Assembly: GCA_019309545.1 (NCBI GenBank)
Contig: JAFDGA010000001.1
Span: 1 to 64,000 of the forward strand
Direction of reading: 5' to 3'
Source of the DNA: Deltaproteobacteria bacterium
Lineage (GTDB): Bacteria; Desulfobacterota; Desulfobaccia; Desulfobaccales; Desulfobaccaceae
Length of the DNA stretch: 64,000 nucleotides
Shown here: positions 7,609 to 16,477 of the stretch, in pieces
Layout: each line of letters begins with the position of its first letter
Numbering within the stretch: the first letter of the stretch is position 1
Program-made: the position numbers and the translations under genes
The notes under the pieces: generated by a model
Databases searched by the model: none
What the model saw: the letters and a program-made list of their open reading frames with translations, nothing else
What the model was told of the DNA's origin: nothing

Positions 7609-9327
7609 TTAAGCCGCAGTGGATATTTTCCCAAAATCCCGTATCCGCAGTTCTTTCAATGGTCTGCCTTGGAAATGGGCCAGACGGGGACTGAAGGCCA
7701 GGTCTACCGAACCGCGTAAGGGATGGTAACTGGCTTTATCAAAGGCGATGGTGTCGATTTTCTCCGGCCCGGCCAGTTGCAGTTTGAGATGGCGGTCGCC
7801 CACCACCCAGGAATTCAGCACCTCGACTTCCAGGCAGGCTAACACTGGTTCGGGGTTACCCTGGCCGAAGGGACGGAGACGCTCCAGGTGGTGGAAGAAT
7901 TCGTCATCCAATTCCTCTAAGCTAACCTGGGCATCGACCGGTAAGGTAGGACGTGGTAATTGCAGCCCCAGGGTCTTGATCACTGACTTCTCAAAGGCGG
8001 TCCGAAAGGCACCTAACTGGTCAGCCAGCAGGGTAAATCCGGCCGCGGCACTATGGCCGCCGAATTTAAGCAGATAGGGTTGACAGGCCTTGAGACCATG
8101 ATAAAGGTGGAAAGGAGCAATAGAGCGGGCCGAGCCCTTGCCGACACCGTCCTGGAGTCCGACTAGGGCTACGGGTCGGAAATAGGTTTCGGCCAACCGT
8201 GCCGCGACAATGCCAATCACTCCGGGATGCCAACCTTCGCCCGCCAGTATCAAGGCCGGGCTTTTCAGTAACCCCTGTCGCTGAATCTGGGTTTCGGCCT
8301 CTTGCAAGATGGCTTCTTCCAGGGCCTGGCGTTGTTGATTGAGGTCGTGCAGATGGCGGGCCAGCCGCCGGGCCTGATCCAGATCATCGGTGAGCAGCAG
8401 TTCCAGCGCCAGCCGCGCCTGACCCAGACGTCCGGCGGCATTGATCCGGGGGGCCAGCCGAAAGACCACGTCCCGTAAACCCAGAGGCCGGCCCTCCAGC
8501 CCGGCCACCTCTTTCAGAGCTATCAGGCCAGGCCGGGTGGTTTCTTCCAGCACCTTGAGACCCTGGCTGGTCAGAATCCGGTTCTGGCCGATGAGCGGCA
8601 CCACGTCAGCGGCGGTGCCCAGCGCCACCAGATCGAGATAGGCCCGGAGGTTGGGTTCGGGCCGGTTGGCAAACCAGCCCTGCTCTCTAAGCCGGGTACG
8701 GAGACCGATAGCCAGGTTAAGAGCTACTCCGACTCCGGCCAATTCTTTGAAGGGATACGGACAATCAGGACGTTTGGGATTGATCACCGCCGCGGCCGGA
8801 GGCAAACAGTCGGGCACTTCATGGTGGTCGGTAATGATTACCTCCAGCCCCAATCTTTGGGCTTGGGCGACCTCCGCGGCATTGCTGCTGCCACAATCCA
8901 CCGTAATCAGGATCTGGGCCTGGCGGGCCAGATCGGCCAGTACTGTGCCATGCAAACCATAACCCTCAGTCAGTCGATCGGGAATATACCCCGTAGCAGG
9001 CAATCCCAGGCCTCGGAAAAATTGCAGCAATAAGGCGGTGGCGGTCAAGCCATCGGCATCGTAGTCGCCATAGACCACTACTGGTTGGCTCTGAAACACT
9101 GCTCGGGTCAAACGCTCCAGGGCCGGATCCAGATCACGGAGCTCCAGCGGCGATACCATCCGGTTAAGGGTTGGATCTAAAAAGGCTTCAATATCGTCGG
9201 CCTCTTCCAGACCCCGGTTAAGCAGAATCCGGGCCACCAGCTCCGGCAGTTGGTGACGCTCACTCAAAGCCCGGATCTGTTTCGGACAGCAGCTAGAGAA
9301 TATCCAATCCTGTTGGCGGCGAATCAT
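7609..9327 (-). CDS. recJ: Single-stranded-DNA-specific exonuclease RecJ
   Basis: The 572-aa product has the DHH/DHHA1 architecture of RecJ: VVVYGDYDADGLTA (Asp cluster at residues 88-92), an ITVDCGSSN motif, ITDHHEVPD near residue 165 (the DHH signature), GIVAARLAE, and the glycine-rich FGGHSAAAGF near residue 430 of the DHHA1 domain. A C-terminal OB-like domain ends the protein. Length is normal for RecJ. It degrades single-stranded DNA 5' to 3' in recombination and mismatch repair. It lies 45 bp downstream of the UPF0173 gene. Confidence 0.95.
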   Translation of the reverse strand: MIRRQQDWIFSSCCPKQIRALSERHQLPELVARILLNRGLEEADDIEAFLDPTLNRMVSPLELRDLDPALERLTRAVFQSQPVVVYGDYDADGLTATALLLQFFRGLGLPATGYIPDRLTEGYGLHGTVLADLARQAQILITVDCGSSNAAEVAQAQRLGLEVIITDHHEVPDCLPPAAAVINPKRPDCPYPFKELAGVGVALNLAIGLRTRLREQGWFANRPEPNLRAYLDLVALGTAADVVPLIGQNRILTSQGLKVLEETTRPGLIALKEVAGLEGRPLGLRDVVFRLAPRINAAGRLGQARLALELLLTDDLDQARRLARHLHDLNQQRQALEEAILQEAETQIQRQGLLKSPALILAGEGWHPGVIGIVAARLAETYFRPVALVGLQDGVGKGSARSIAPFHLYHGLKACQPYLLKFGGHSAAAGFTLLADQLGAFRTAFEKSVIKTLGLQLPRPTLPVDAQVSLEELDDEFFHHLERLRPFGQGNPEPVLACLEVEVLNSWVVGDRHLKLQLAGPEKIDTIAFDKASYHPLRGSVDLAFSPRLAHFQGRPLKELRIRDFGKISTAA

Positions 9328-9372
9328 CTTCTCGTTTTTGAGGTTTGGTTTGCGGCTGCGAGGGGCGGAGCT

Positions 9373-10089
9373 TTATTCGACCGATTCCCCCGGTTTCAGG
9401 ACCACCAATTGAACATCAGGCTGATCTTTAAGTAAGCTTCCCAGTTCTTCCGGAGTGCCGGTCAGCACCGGGAAAGTCCCATAGTGCATGGGGATGACAA
9501 ACTTGGGCTGCAGCATCCGGCAGGCCACCGCGGCCTCTGCCGGACTCATAACGTAATGGCTGCCGATGGGCAGCATCGCCACCTCGGGCCGGTAAAGCTC
9601 TCGGATCAGTTCCATGTCTTTGAACACCGCGGTGTCCCCGGCATGATAAGCCCGGAAACCGTTGTTGAACTCTACCACAAAGCCCGCGGGATCTCCAGCG
9701 GGCAGGAGCTGGCCGCTCTCTTCCAGACTGGAGGAGTGCAGGGCCTGGGTCATGGTCACTTTCACCCCCGCCGCACTACAGGTTCCCCCTTTATTCATCC
9801 CGATGACCTGAGCAACCCCTTTCCCGGCCAGATAATACGCCAATTCGTGGATGGCCACTACCGTCGCTCCGGTCTGCTGGGCAATTTCGATGGTATTGCC
9901 CAGATGATCGGCATGAGCATGGGTCACCAGGATCAATTGCACCGCCCCCAACTTAGAAATCGGGGTCTGTAATAAGGGATTGTCTAGCCAGGGATCGATC
10001 AGGACCTTGCTTCCGGCTCCCGCCAGTTGAAAGGCGGACTGGCCGTAAAAAGTGATCTTCACCCCTTTGCCAATTACCGCGCTAGTCAT
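9373..10089 (-). CDS. UPF0173-type metal-dependent hydrolase
   Basis: This 238-aa protein has a metallo-beta-lactamase fold. ILVTHAHADHLGNTIE carries HxHxDH, the middle has AYHAGDTAVFKDM, and PMHYGTFP gives the last His ligand. Opening with ITFYGQSAFQL and lacking the extra domains of RNase Z or glyoxalase II, it matches the UPF0173/YtkL-like group of unknown substrate. ATG follows GGAGGAACCC. It probably belongs with the K+ channel gene upstream and recJ downstream, all on the minus strand. Confidence 0.85.
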   Translation of the reverse strand: MTSAVIGKGVKITFYGQSAFQLAGAGSKVLIDPWLDNPLLQTPISKLGAVQLILVTHAHADHLGNTIEIAQQTGATVVAIHELAYYLAGKGVAQVIGMNKGGTCSAAGVKVTMTQALHSSSLEESGQLLPAGDPAGFVVEFNNGFRAYHAGDTAVFKDMELIRELYRPEVAMLPIGSHYVMSPAEAAVACRMLQPKFVIPMHYGTFPVLTGTPEELGSLLKDQPDVQLVVLKPGESVE

Positions 10090-10151
10090 GGGTTCCTCCT
10101 GTTGCAGAAACTGGAATCATCGGAAAAGGCCGAGCGCTGCCGTTCCAAAAC

Positions 10152-11147
10152 TCAAGGCTTCAAAATCTCGGTCAGACGATCCAGGTTGTTCCGAGGGCCG
10201 ATGGCAATCAAGGTGTCTCCCAACAGAATGGGGGTATCAGGCCGGGGATTGAACAGCATCTGGCCGTCGGCCCGTTTGATGGCCACAATGATCAGGTCGA
10301 GCTTTTGGCGAATGCCAGAATCTCTGAGAGGGAGACCGATGATCTCCGAAGTCCCTCCTACCGGGATTTCCTCCAAAGTCAGGTTCACCCCACCTTTCAT
10401 GGCAATCTCAATGAAATCGACTACGGTGGGACGCAGAATCGTTTGGGCTAACCGATGGCCGCCGATCGCATGTGGGGCTACCACTTTATCGGCCCCGGCC
10501 CGAAACAGCTTCAGCTCCGAGCTTTCCTCTCGGGCCCGGGCGGCGATCAACAGTTGGGGGTTAAGGGTCCGGGCAGTGAGGACGATATAGACATTGTCAG
10601 CATCTGAATATACCGCCGCCACCAGCCCCCGGGCCCGATTCAATCCCGCGGTTTGTAAGACCTCCTCGTCCGTGGCATTGCCCGCGATATATAAATAGCC
10701 CGCCCGGTCTAATTTGGTGATGATCTCGGGGCGATTGTCTATCACCACCAGGGGAACCCCTGCTTTCCGAAGTTCCCCGACAATCACTTGCCCGAACCGG
10801 CCAAAACCGCAGATGATAAAGTGATTTTTTAATTTCTGAATCTCTTTTTCCAATCTTCGCCTTCCCAAGAATTCTCGGAGCTGTCCCTCCACGATCACCT
10901 GGGCCAGCGACCCGGTCACATAAACCAAAAAGCCCATACCTAAAAATATGAGCATGATGGTAAAAACCCGACCTGGTTTGGAAAGGGGGCTCACTTCCCC
11001 AAAACCCACAGTGGTCAGGGTGATGACCGTCATGTAAAGACCCTCAAAAAAGGCCCAGCCCTCGATTAAGACAAACCCCAGGGTACCCAGTAAGATGATG
11101 ATGAGCAGAAAGGCAAGGCCGATGAGCGTCCGTTTGAAACTGGTCAT
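10152..11147 (-). CDS. Two-helix potassium channel with RCK (TrkA) domains
   Basis: The 331-aa product has two transmembrane helices (about residues 8-30 and 62-86) flanking a pore loop with the selectivity filter TVGFGEV (46-52). A cytoplasmic RCK unit follows: HFIICGFGRFGQVIV with its Rossmann glycine motif near residue 110, VIDNRPE, and a TrkA-C domain in the last 90 residues. This is the MthK/GsuK type of ligand-gated K+ channel; the filter has Phe where TVGYG is usual, a known variant. It starts 35 bp after the FBP aldolase/phosphatase fusion gene, so co-transcription is likely. Confidence 0.9.
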   Translation of the reverse strand: MTSFKRTLIGLAFLLIIILLGTLGFVLIEGWAFFEGLYMTVITLTTVGFGEVSPLSKPGRVFTIMLIFLGMGFLVYVTGSLAQVIVEGQLREFLGRRRLEKEIQKLKNHFIICGFGRFGQVIVGELRKAGVPLVVIDNRPEIITKLDRAGYLYIAGNATDEEVLQTAGLNRARGLVAAVYSDADNVYIVLTARTLNPQLLIAARAREESSELKLFRAGADKVVAPHAIGGHRLAQTILRPTVVDFIEIAMKGGVNLTLEEIPVGGTSEIIGLPLRDSGIRQKLDLIIVAIKRADGQMLFNPRPDTPILLGDTLIAIGPRNNLDRLTEILKP

Positions 11148-11182
11148 CTTCGATTATTTTTTAATGCCCTTCTGCTTTCGAG

Positions 11183-13096
11183 TTATTCTTTTAACAATGC
11201 CTCGGCAACATAGGCGTCGGTAATCAGGACATTTAGGTACTTGCCTTTCAGCACGGCGCGGATAGCCTCTATCTTTTCCTGGCCCCCGGCCACCCCTACC
11301 ACATACCGATCCGGACGGGCGGCGCGCTCCCGCAATTCCATCGGACTGACCCCGATCATTCGTTGGCTTAGGGTTTGTAAGGCTGGATCCTCAAAGGTGG
11401 TCAGGGGTTCGCCATCGGCCCCGATCGGATTATGGTTAATCTCCGCCACTATCCCCAGATCGGCCAACTGCGCCGCGCTCAAACCCAACTCCTGACTGGC
11501 CAGGGCAATGAAACCGGGGCTACGGACCTGGACCGAGCCGATGCCCACAAACATGATCTCGGCTTCCCAGATATCTTTATAGATATCAAATGTTTCTGGA
11601 GTGGACAGGAGCTGCTGTTCATATTCCTGCCGGGAGGCCACCGGATGAGAAGGTAAGTTATAAGCAGTGGCTTCTGGATATTTGGTCCCCATCATGCTTA
11701 CCAGGGCATTGGCGGTCAGCCCCGGCATGGTGAAGATGGGGGTCATGGACAGCGGATATAGTTTGATCCCGGAAAATTTTCCAGGTTCCAGGAAGGTGAT
11801 CATCGAATACAGCGTGCGGCCGCCGGAAATGGCCACCCGGATACCGGATGCAACAATCTTTTCGAGGTAATGGGCCGCTTCCCGGGCAATGCTTTTTTCG
11901 ATGGCATCATAGTCGCGCAGACCCGGATCAACCACCCGGACTTCCCGAAGTTCCGGGTATTTTTGCTGGATCTGGGCTTCCAGTTCGGCGCGGCGGGGAA
12001 GAACTGATTTGGTAAAGATAAAAGCCATCACCTGAGGCAAAGTTGTATATTCCATATCCTGGAGATGGAGGCGATGGGGTTGGAAGGGGCCATGACGCCG
12101 CATATAATCGGCCACCAGATTGGCTTGGCGGCGGGCCTCATCAAAACTGGGGTCATCGAAGAGGTCCCGCGGCCCGATCAGTTTCCCGTGGCAGAGCTGG
12201 TAACCCGCCGCGATCACCCGGGGCGGTCCGTCAAACCGGGAGGGATTGGCATCTTTAAAGGCCACTGGCATGATCGGCCCATGATGGGAGCCGCGCATCC
12301 AACCCTCCACCAGATGAGGGAAGGCAAAGGTTTCCAAAATTTCCCCCAGGGCCGGAAAACCGGACTGTGATCGGACAATCAATACCGGGTCATCCTTACC
12401 AATGTAGCGGCCGGCGAGCAGTCCCAATTTCTGGGTAGAGGCAACGGCCCCGATCTCGCCGTCTTTTTTACGATAGATTGCCTCGATCAGATAACGGCCA
12501 GGGGCGCCGATCAGAACCAGCAGATCGTACATATCTTCAGGGCAGGAGAGTAGCCAGGTTTTGTGTTCAATAACATCCAACACCTGGAATCGGAAGCCAC
12601 GATGCATAGAGGGATCAATAACCAGGCCGATGGTATTAAACGGGTCCGCAAAGATTTTAAACAGCGGCAGGTTCCAGGCTCCAGGAGAAGTCTTGTCAGC
12701 CATGAAGATGACCACCGGTTCACTGGGACGCTCCACAAAGCTCAGCTCAGCCACCCCCGGGCCCATGCCCTTGATGTTCCCGGAAAAGGTATCGGCTAAC
12801 AGGTCCTGGCCGGCGCCGTAAAGTTTCATCTCTCTGGCCAGCTCGGTGAGCTGCTCAAAGGTGTTCCAGGCAAAGCGGTGAATTTCCGTGTCCTCGACCC
12901 CCCGGCGGTGGGTCATGATCAGCTGGACATCGTCACCGCAATGCAGCGCCTGACCATCGATCAGAAGTCCCCGCGCCACGGCATCTTGTAAAGCGTCCTG
13001 GGCGGCCTCCAGGACTCGCGGATGACAACTACTATGTCCAACATAGCCACCGATGTCAGCCTTGATTACCGAGAGAGTAAGTTTATCGCCTTCCAT
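11183..13096 (-). CDS. FBP aldolase/phosphatase fused to a CggR/SorC-type sugar-phosphate-binding domain
   Basis: Residues 1 to about 355 are a complete archaeal-type fructose-1,6-bisphosphate aldolase/phosphatase. IKADIGGYVGHSS and HCGDDV hold the metal ligands, then FMADKTSPGAWN, GRYIGKDDPV with Tyr231 and Lys234, RFDGPPRV, and EYTTLP with Tyr350. These fall 2 residues after the archaeal catalytic Tyr229/Lys232/Tyr348 as I recall that numbering, so both activities should be intact. Residues about 375-637 are a SorC/CggR sugar-bind domain (PF04198): VAISGGRTLYSM, IMFVGIGSV, RMIGVSPMELR, VVGVAGGQEKIEAI, VLITD. No helix-turn-helix is present. CggR uses this domain to sense FBP, so allosteric control of gluconeogenesis is inferred. 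The enzyme family alone is about 385-400 aa. Confidence 0.92.
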   Translation of the reverse strand: MEGDKLTLSVIKADIGGYVGHSSCHPRVLEAAQDALQDAVARGLLIDGQALHCGDDVQLIMTHRRGVEDTEIHRFAWNTFEQLTELAREMKLYGAGQDLLADTFSGNIKGMGPGVAELSFVERPSEPVVIFMADKTSPGAWNLPLFKIFADPFNTIGLVIDPSMHRGFRFQVLDVIEHKTWLLSCPEDMYDLLVLIGAPGRYLIEAIYRKKDGEIGAVASTQKLGLLAGRYIGKDDPVLIVRSQSGFPALGEILETFAFPHLVEGWMRGSHHGPIMPVAFKDANPSRFDGPPRVIAAGYQLCHGKLIGPRDLFDDPSFDEARRQANLVADYMRRHGPFQPHRLHLQDMEYTTLPQVMAFIFTKSVLPRRAELEAQIQQKYPELREVRVVDPGLRDYDAIEKSIAREAAHYLEKIVASGIRVAISGGRTLYSMITFLEPGKFSGIKLYPLSMTPIFTMPGLTANALVSMMGTKYPEATAYNLPSHPVASRQEYEQQLLSTPETFDIYKDIWEAEIMFVGIGSVQVRSPGFIALASQELGLSAAQLADLGIVAEINHNPIGADGEPLTTFEDPALQTLSQRMIGVSPMELRERAARPDRYVVGVAGGQEKIEAIRAVLKGKYLNVLITDAYVAEALLKE

Positions 13097-13160
13097 CGCT
13101 ACCCCCTTCCGATCAGGAACCTAACCCTGTCTCGGCTGAATTGTTATATGTGTTTCCTCT

Positions 13161-13189
13161 TTTATATAACTTTTTAACAGGCATGGCAA
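13161..13189 (-). promoter_or_regulatory. Predicted sigma70-type promoter for the FBPase fusion gene
   Basis: On the minus strand TTGCCA (13189-13184) and TATAAA (13166-13161) are separated by exactly 17 bp. The predicted start lies about 60 nt upstream of the ATG at 13096. Each hexamer has 5 of 6 consensus bases. Confidence 0.6.
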
Positions 13190-13278
13190 ATTCTTAAATC
13201 TCATCGATTGGGTTACAAAACTATTGTTGTTCCTGTATTATTCAGGGAATTCCTTGTCAAACTCTGGAATTTTATGAT

Positions 13279-13914
13279 ATGGAAAAGGACATGCAGCGAG
13301 CAATAATGGTGGTTATGATGTGTTCGGTGGCCTGTTGGGGATGCAGCCGGACCTGGCATCCTCAGATGCTTCAGGGGCTGCCGCTAGCCCCGGGCCGCTA
13401 TCTGACCTTTTACTATCAGTCGCCCGATTTTAAGGCGGCCCAGGAGAGTTATCGCCTGGAGGATTTTGCGCTGGAAAAAGTGTCCGGGGTGGACAAGTCC
13501 CTGGCCGCCCGGATATTTCAGGAGGAATTGGTCTCCGCCCTGGAAAATAATGGCCTTACCCTTAAAGCTGAAGGTGCCGACTGTACGCTCTCCGGTCAGG
13601 TAGCACAACTCTACCTGCGGGGGCCGGTGCTCCGTTTGGTGAGTGGCAAGAGCTCCGCGGCTCTGAGCGTCGCCGGCGAGATTCGCCGAGGTCCGGAAGT
13701 CGTCTTCGCCTTTGCAGATCAGGTCCAGATCTCCCTGCCGATCAATCCCCGCTACCCAACCTCCATGGAGCCGGAGTTGATGGTGCGCCAAGTGCTACGT
13801 CGCTTTGCCGGCAATCTACTCAATGAGATGCTGCTGCCGCCGCCTGCCCCCCGGACAGACTCCATCCAGTCCGATCTGCCGGTGGATCAGGGAGTCTTGG
13901 CCGAAGACGGATAA
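13279..13914 (+). CDS. Probable lipoprotein of unknown function
   Basis: The 211-aa product starts with a short hydrophobic signal (MQRAIMVVMMCSVACWGC if begun at the second Met). The clustered Cys residues suggest lipidation, although the lipobox is not canonical. The mature part resembles DUF4410-type envelope lipoproteins: an early LAPGRYLTFYYQSPDF, an amphipathic core (AARIFQEELVSALENNGL), a beta-rich region (DCTLSGQVAQLYLRG) and a Pro-rich tail. Two Met codons four residues apart are both possible starts. Its 3' end overlaps the convergent DUF1573 gene by 28 bp. Function is unknown. Confidence 0.65.
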   Translation: MEKDMQRAIMVVMMCSVACWGCSRTWHPQMLQGLPLAPGRYLTFYYQSPDFKAAQESYRLEDFALEKVSGVDKSLAARIFQEELVSALENNGLTLKAEGADCTLSGQVAQLYLRGPVLRLVSGKSSAALSVAGEIRRGPEVVFAFADQVQISLPINPRYPTSMEPELMVRQVLRRFAGNLLNEMLLPPPAPRTDSIQSDLPVDQGVLAEDG

Positions 13915-14624
13915 AGATCCGCAAATACCCGCAGGATCAGGCGTGGCCGCTTGTCACTGCTGGTGGTGATGATAATTTTCCCCTTATACCTGCCGATCTG
14001 GCGATATTTGTTGCTCACCTGGATCACAAAGCTCTTGCCAGGATTCTCGGCTTCGATGGCAACGTTTATTTTATCGGGGATGTCAGTCTGGTAGCCGATG
14101 AGTTCCAACGGCGTCAGCAGGTTGGAAATGAGGCGGATTCGGGCCGTCTGGGGTTCCTCGACGTTCCCCCGGAAGCGGATGATGTGGCCGGGCTGGATCT
14201 CGATGAATGGTTTGGCATGGCCACAGAGCTCGATTACGACCACCGGCCGCTGGGGATCGTTGCTGAAGACCTCGGCCTTTTTGCAGAACTGATGGATTAC
14301 TGAGTATGGCTCAATGGTCAGGGTAATTTTCCCGACTTCTCCCGGAGGCAGACGTTTATCATAATCAGTCGTGGTGCAAGCACAGTCCGGTTCGATGTGT
14401 TTGATCACCAAAGTCTCATCACCGGCGTTTTTGAACTCATAGGTATGGCTCAGAGGTTGATCTTCGTATACCTCGCCGATATTAAACCTGGTTTCCGACA
14501 GGACTATCTGGGGCCCCGGGTTGGCTGCAGCCGGACTGGCAGTTATTATCCATCCTGCCCAACAGATTCCGCTGATTACCCTTAGAAATGTCGACCTGGG
14601 GCTGAAAATCCTGAGCAATGGCAT
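13887..14624 (-). CDS. DUF1573 exported protein
   Basis: The 245-aa product has an N-terminal signal (hydrophobic around residues 12-34, cleavage near PAAANPGP). A DUF1573 domain follows: FNIGEVYEDQPLSHTYEFKNAGDETLVIKHIEPDCACTT, with the typical CxC and FKNxG patterns, then a second immunoglobulin-like half with VFSNDPQRPVVVIELCGHA. These are periplasmic Ig-like/MSP-fold proteins of unknown role, common in Bacteroidota and Desulfobacterota. The start ATG has GGAG 10 nt upstream. It is convergent with, and overlaps, the preceding lipoprotein gene. Confidence 0.8.
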   Translation of the reverse strand: MPLLRIFSPRSTFLRVISGICWAGWIITASPAAANPGPQIVLSETRFNIGEVYEDQPLSHTYEFKNAGDETLVIKHIEPDCACTTTDYDKRLPPGEVGKITLTIEPYSVIHQFCKKAEVFSNDPQRPVVVIELCGHAKPFIEIQPGHIIRFRGNVEEPQTARIRLISNLLTPLELIGYQTDIPDKINVAIEAENPGKSFVIQVSNKYRQIGRYKGKIIITTSSDKRPRLILRVFADLYPSSAKTP

Positions 14625-14652
14625 TCCTGATTAACTCCTGCTTTGGTATTTA

Positions 14653-14715
14653 GAATTATTACTCCGAGCCTTCAAAAGGTTAATTTGATGGGAAAGCCGG
14701 GGGACCGTCCCAGGC
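14653..14715 (+). repeat. Copy B of MITE-like dispersed repeat (left part)
   Basis: It begins AATTATTACTCCGAGC, continues TTCAAAAGGTTAATTTGA and then the GCCGGGGGACCG block, the same order as in copies A and C. The right half and terminal repeat are missing. It occupies the gap between DUF1573 and hisB. Confidence 0.6.
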
Positions 14716-14815
14716 CAGAGCTGACAAAATATTAGAAATCTGAGTTAAATTTTTATATTATAAAAAGGCTGGGAAGATTACAACTAACTTTCCAAAGGGG
14801 AAGGAGACTGGCACC

Positions 14816-15400
14816 ATGTCGCCGAAAGCCCGTGTTTACCGCCAGACCCGAGAGACCGAAATCGATCTGGAGCTGGAACTGGATGGTGAGGGGAAAGCGG
14901 AACTTGATTCCGGCATCCCCTTTTTGGATCATATGTTACATCTGTTTGCGGCCCATGGTTTTTTCGACCTGAACCTCAAAGCCCGAGGCGACTTGGAGGT
15001 CGATGATCATCACACGGTGGAGGATATTGGCATCTGTTTGGGCCAGGCCCTGCGGCAGGCGACCCAGGAACGTCCTGGCGTCCGCCGTTATGGTCGGGCC
15101 GTAGTGCCGATGGATGAAACTCTGGCCCAGGTAACGGTGGATCTGAGCAATCGCCCTTTGCTGGTCTACCAGGTAAACTTTTTGCCCGGCGGCGGCCGTT
15201 TTGACCCGCAGCTGGTCAAAGAATTCTGGCGGGCCGTGGCCCAGCATGCCGGCCTGACTCTGCACATCCAGGTGCCTTACGGAGAAAATACGCATCATAT
15301 AATTGAGGCGATTTTCAAGGCCGCAGGCCGGGCGCTGGATCAGGCAACCTCCCCGGAGCCCAGGCTTGCGGGGGTGCCTTCCACTAAGGGCATGTTATAA
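14816..15400 (+). CDS. hisB: Imidazoleglycerol-phosphate dehydratase
   Basis: The 194-aa protein carries the two His-rich metal motifs of HisB: FLDHMLHLFAAHG and VDDHHTVEDIGICLG in the first half, and QHAGLTLHIQVPYGENTHHIIEAIFKA in the second. It catalyses the sixth step of histidine synthesis, imidazole-glycerol phosphate to imidazole-acetol phosphate, with Mn. Length is normal for a monofunctional enzyme. The start ATG has GGAG 9 nt upstream. hisA follows on the same strand, separated by a phosphoesterase gene and a promoter, so the his genes are only loosely clustered. Confidence 0.96.
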   Translation: MSPKARVYRQTRETEIDLELELDGEGKAELDSGIPFLDHMLHLFAAHGFFDLNLKARGDLEVDDHHTVEDIGICLGQALRQATQERPGVRRYGRAVVPMDETLAQVTVDLSNRPLLVYQVNFLPGGGRFDPQLVKEFWRAVAQHAGLTLHIQVPYGENTHHIIEAIFKAAGRALDQATSPEPRLAGVPSTKGML

Positions 15401-15435
15401 CTCTGGTTTCAAGCGGTTATAAAGGGGTAAGACCC

Positions 15436-16326
15436 ATGCAGCGTCGGGAGTTCCTCAAAAAATTGGGCCAGGGCCTGGTAGCCGGGTGGCTGGCAAGCCG
15501 ATTGCCTTATCTTTCCTGGGGGACGCCCCCGGCCTGGGCCAAATCGCCTCTGCGGCTAGCCTATCTATCTGATGCACACCTGGTCGACGGCCAGGCCCAG
15601 CGGCCCCAGGCCCGGGCCCTAATTCGGGCCGTTACTGAGATCAACGCCCTGCGGCCGCTGCCGGACCTGGTATTGTTCGGAGGAGACCTGGCCCATACCG
15701 GCCACCCTGAAGCCCTGGAATTAGGCCGGAAAATCCTTAGCGACCTCAAGGCCCCGCGGTGGCTGCTGATGGGCGAGCATGACGGCTCTTTTGGGCCTGA
15801 CCAGCCCTGGGCGGTCCGCTTTGGCAGCCCGCGATTTTCCTTTAATTGCCAGGGCTTTCATTTCTTGGGAATCCATACGGCTTGGGAGGATGGCCCGGAC
15901 GGAGGCGGGGGATTTCGAGTGGGCCGCGCCCAACAGCAATGGCTGGCGGCCGAACTGGCCCGGATTTCGCCCTCGACGCCGCTGGTAGTGTGCTCCCACG
16001 CCCCGCTCTATCTGCTTTATAAACCCTGGCACTACTGGACCGAGGACGGGCAGGAGGTCCAGGACCGGCTTTCCGTCTTTACCCAGGTGACGTTCCTGCA
16101 TGGCCATGTCCACCATGAGCTGCAGAACCGGCAAAAGAACTGGACCTTCCAGGGAATGCCGGCCCTGGGCTGGCCGGGGCCTGATGTACGGCAAGGAACC
16201 CCGGCCCAATGTCCCGAGCCCCAGTTAGAGGTCTCTGATTGGGGTCATGCCGGCTGTGGTTGGGGGTTGCTGACCCTGTTCCCCGAGGGCAGGATAGCCG
16301 CCGTCAACCATCTGTGGCGGGTCTGA
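15436..16326 (+). CDS. Tat-exported calcineurin-like metallophosphoesterase
   Basis: The 296-aa protein opens with a twin-arginine signal (RREFLKKLGQGLVAGWLAS, cleavage near PAWA), so it is exported folded. The metallophosphoesterase blocks follow in order: YLSDAHL, LFGGDLAHTG, LLMGEHDGS, VVCSHAPL, LHGHVHH. The usual GNHD is GEHD here, a variant I associate with Tat-exported members rather than with loss of activity. Substrate is unknown. It sits 35 bp after hisB, but hisA downstream has its own promoter. Nothing links it to histidine synthesis. Confidence 0.85.
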   Translation: MQRREFLKKLGQGLVAGWLASRLPYLSWGTPPAWAKSPLRLAYLSDAHLVDGQAQRPQARALIRAVTEINALRPLPDLVLFGGDLAHTGHPEALELGRKILSDLKAPRWLLMGEHDGSFGPDQPWAVRFGSPRFSFNCQGFHFLGIHTAWEDGPDGGGGFRVGRAQQQWLAAELARISPSTPLVVCSHAPLYLLYKPWHYWTEDGQEVQDRLSVFTQVTFLHGHVHHELQNRQKNWTFQGMPALGWPGPDVRQGTPAQCPEPQLEVSDWGHAGCGWGLLTLFPEGRIAAVNHLWRV

Positions 16327-16402
16327 CCAGCAACCTGGTTGATTTTCCCGGAAGCCTGGATAATCCCTTTGGTCCCGACCTAGTGTTATAAAAATGTTTG
16401 CC

Positions 16403-16431
16403 TTGCTAATAAAAGCATAAATAGATATAAT
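16403..16431 (+). promoter_or_regulatory. Predicted sigma70-type promoter for hisA
   Basis: TTGCTA (16403-16408) and a perfect TATAAT (16426-16431) are 17 bp apart. The predicted start near 16438 leaves a 40-nt leader with AAGGA before the GTG start of hisA. Confidence 0.65.
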
Positions 16432-16477
16432 CTTAATTTTAATAAAATTTGCGGCTTAACGGTAAAGGATCCAGAGA

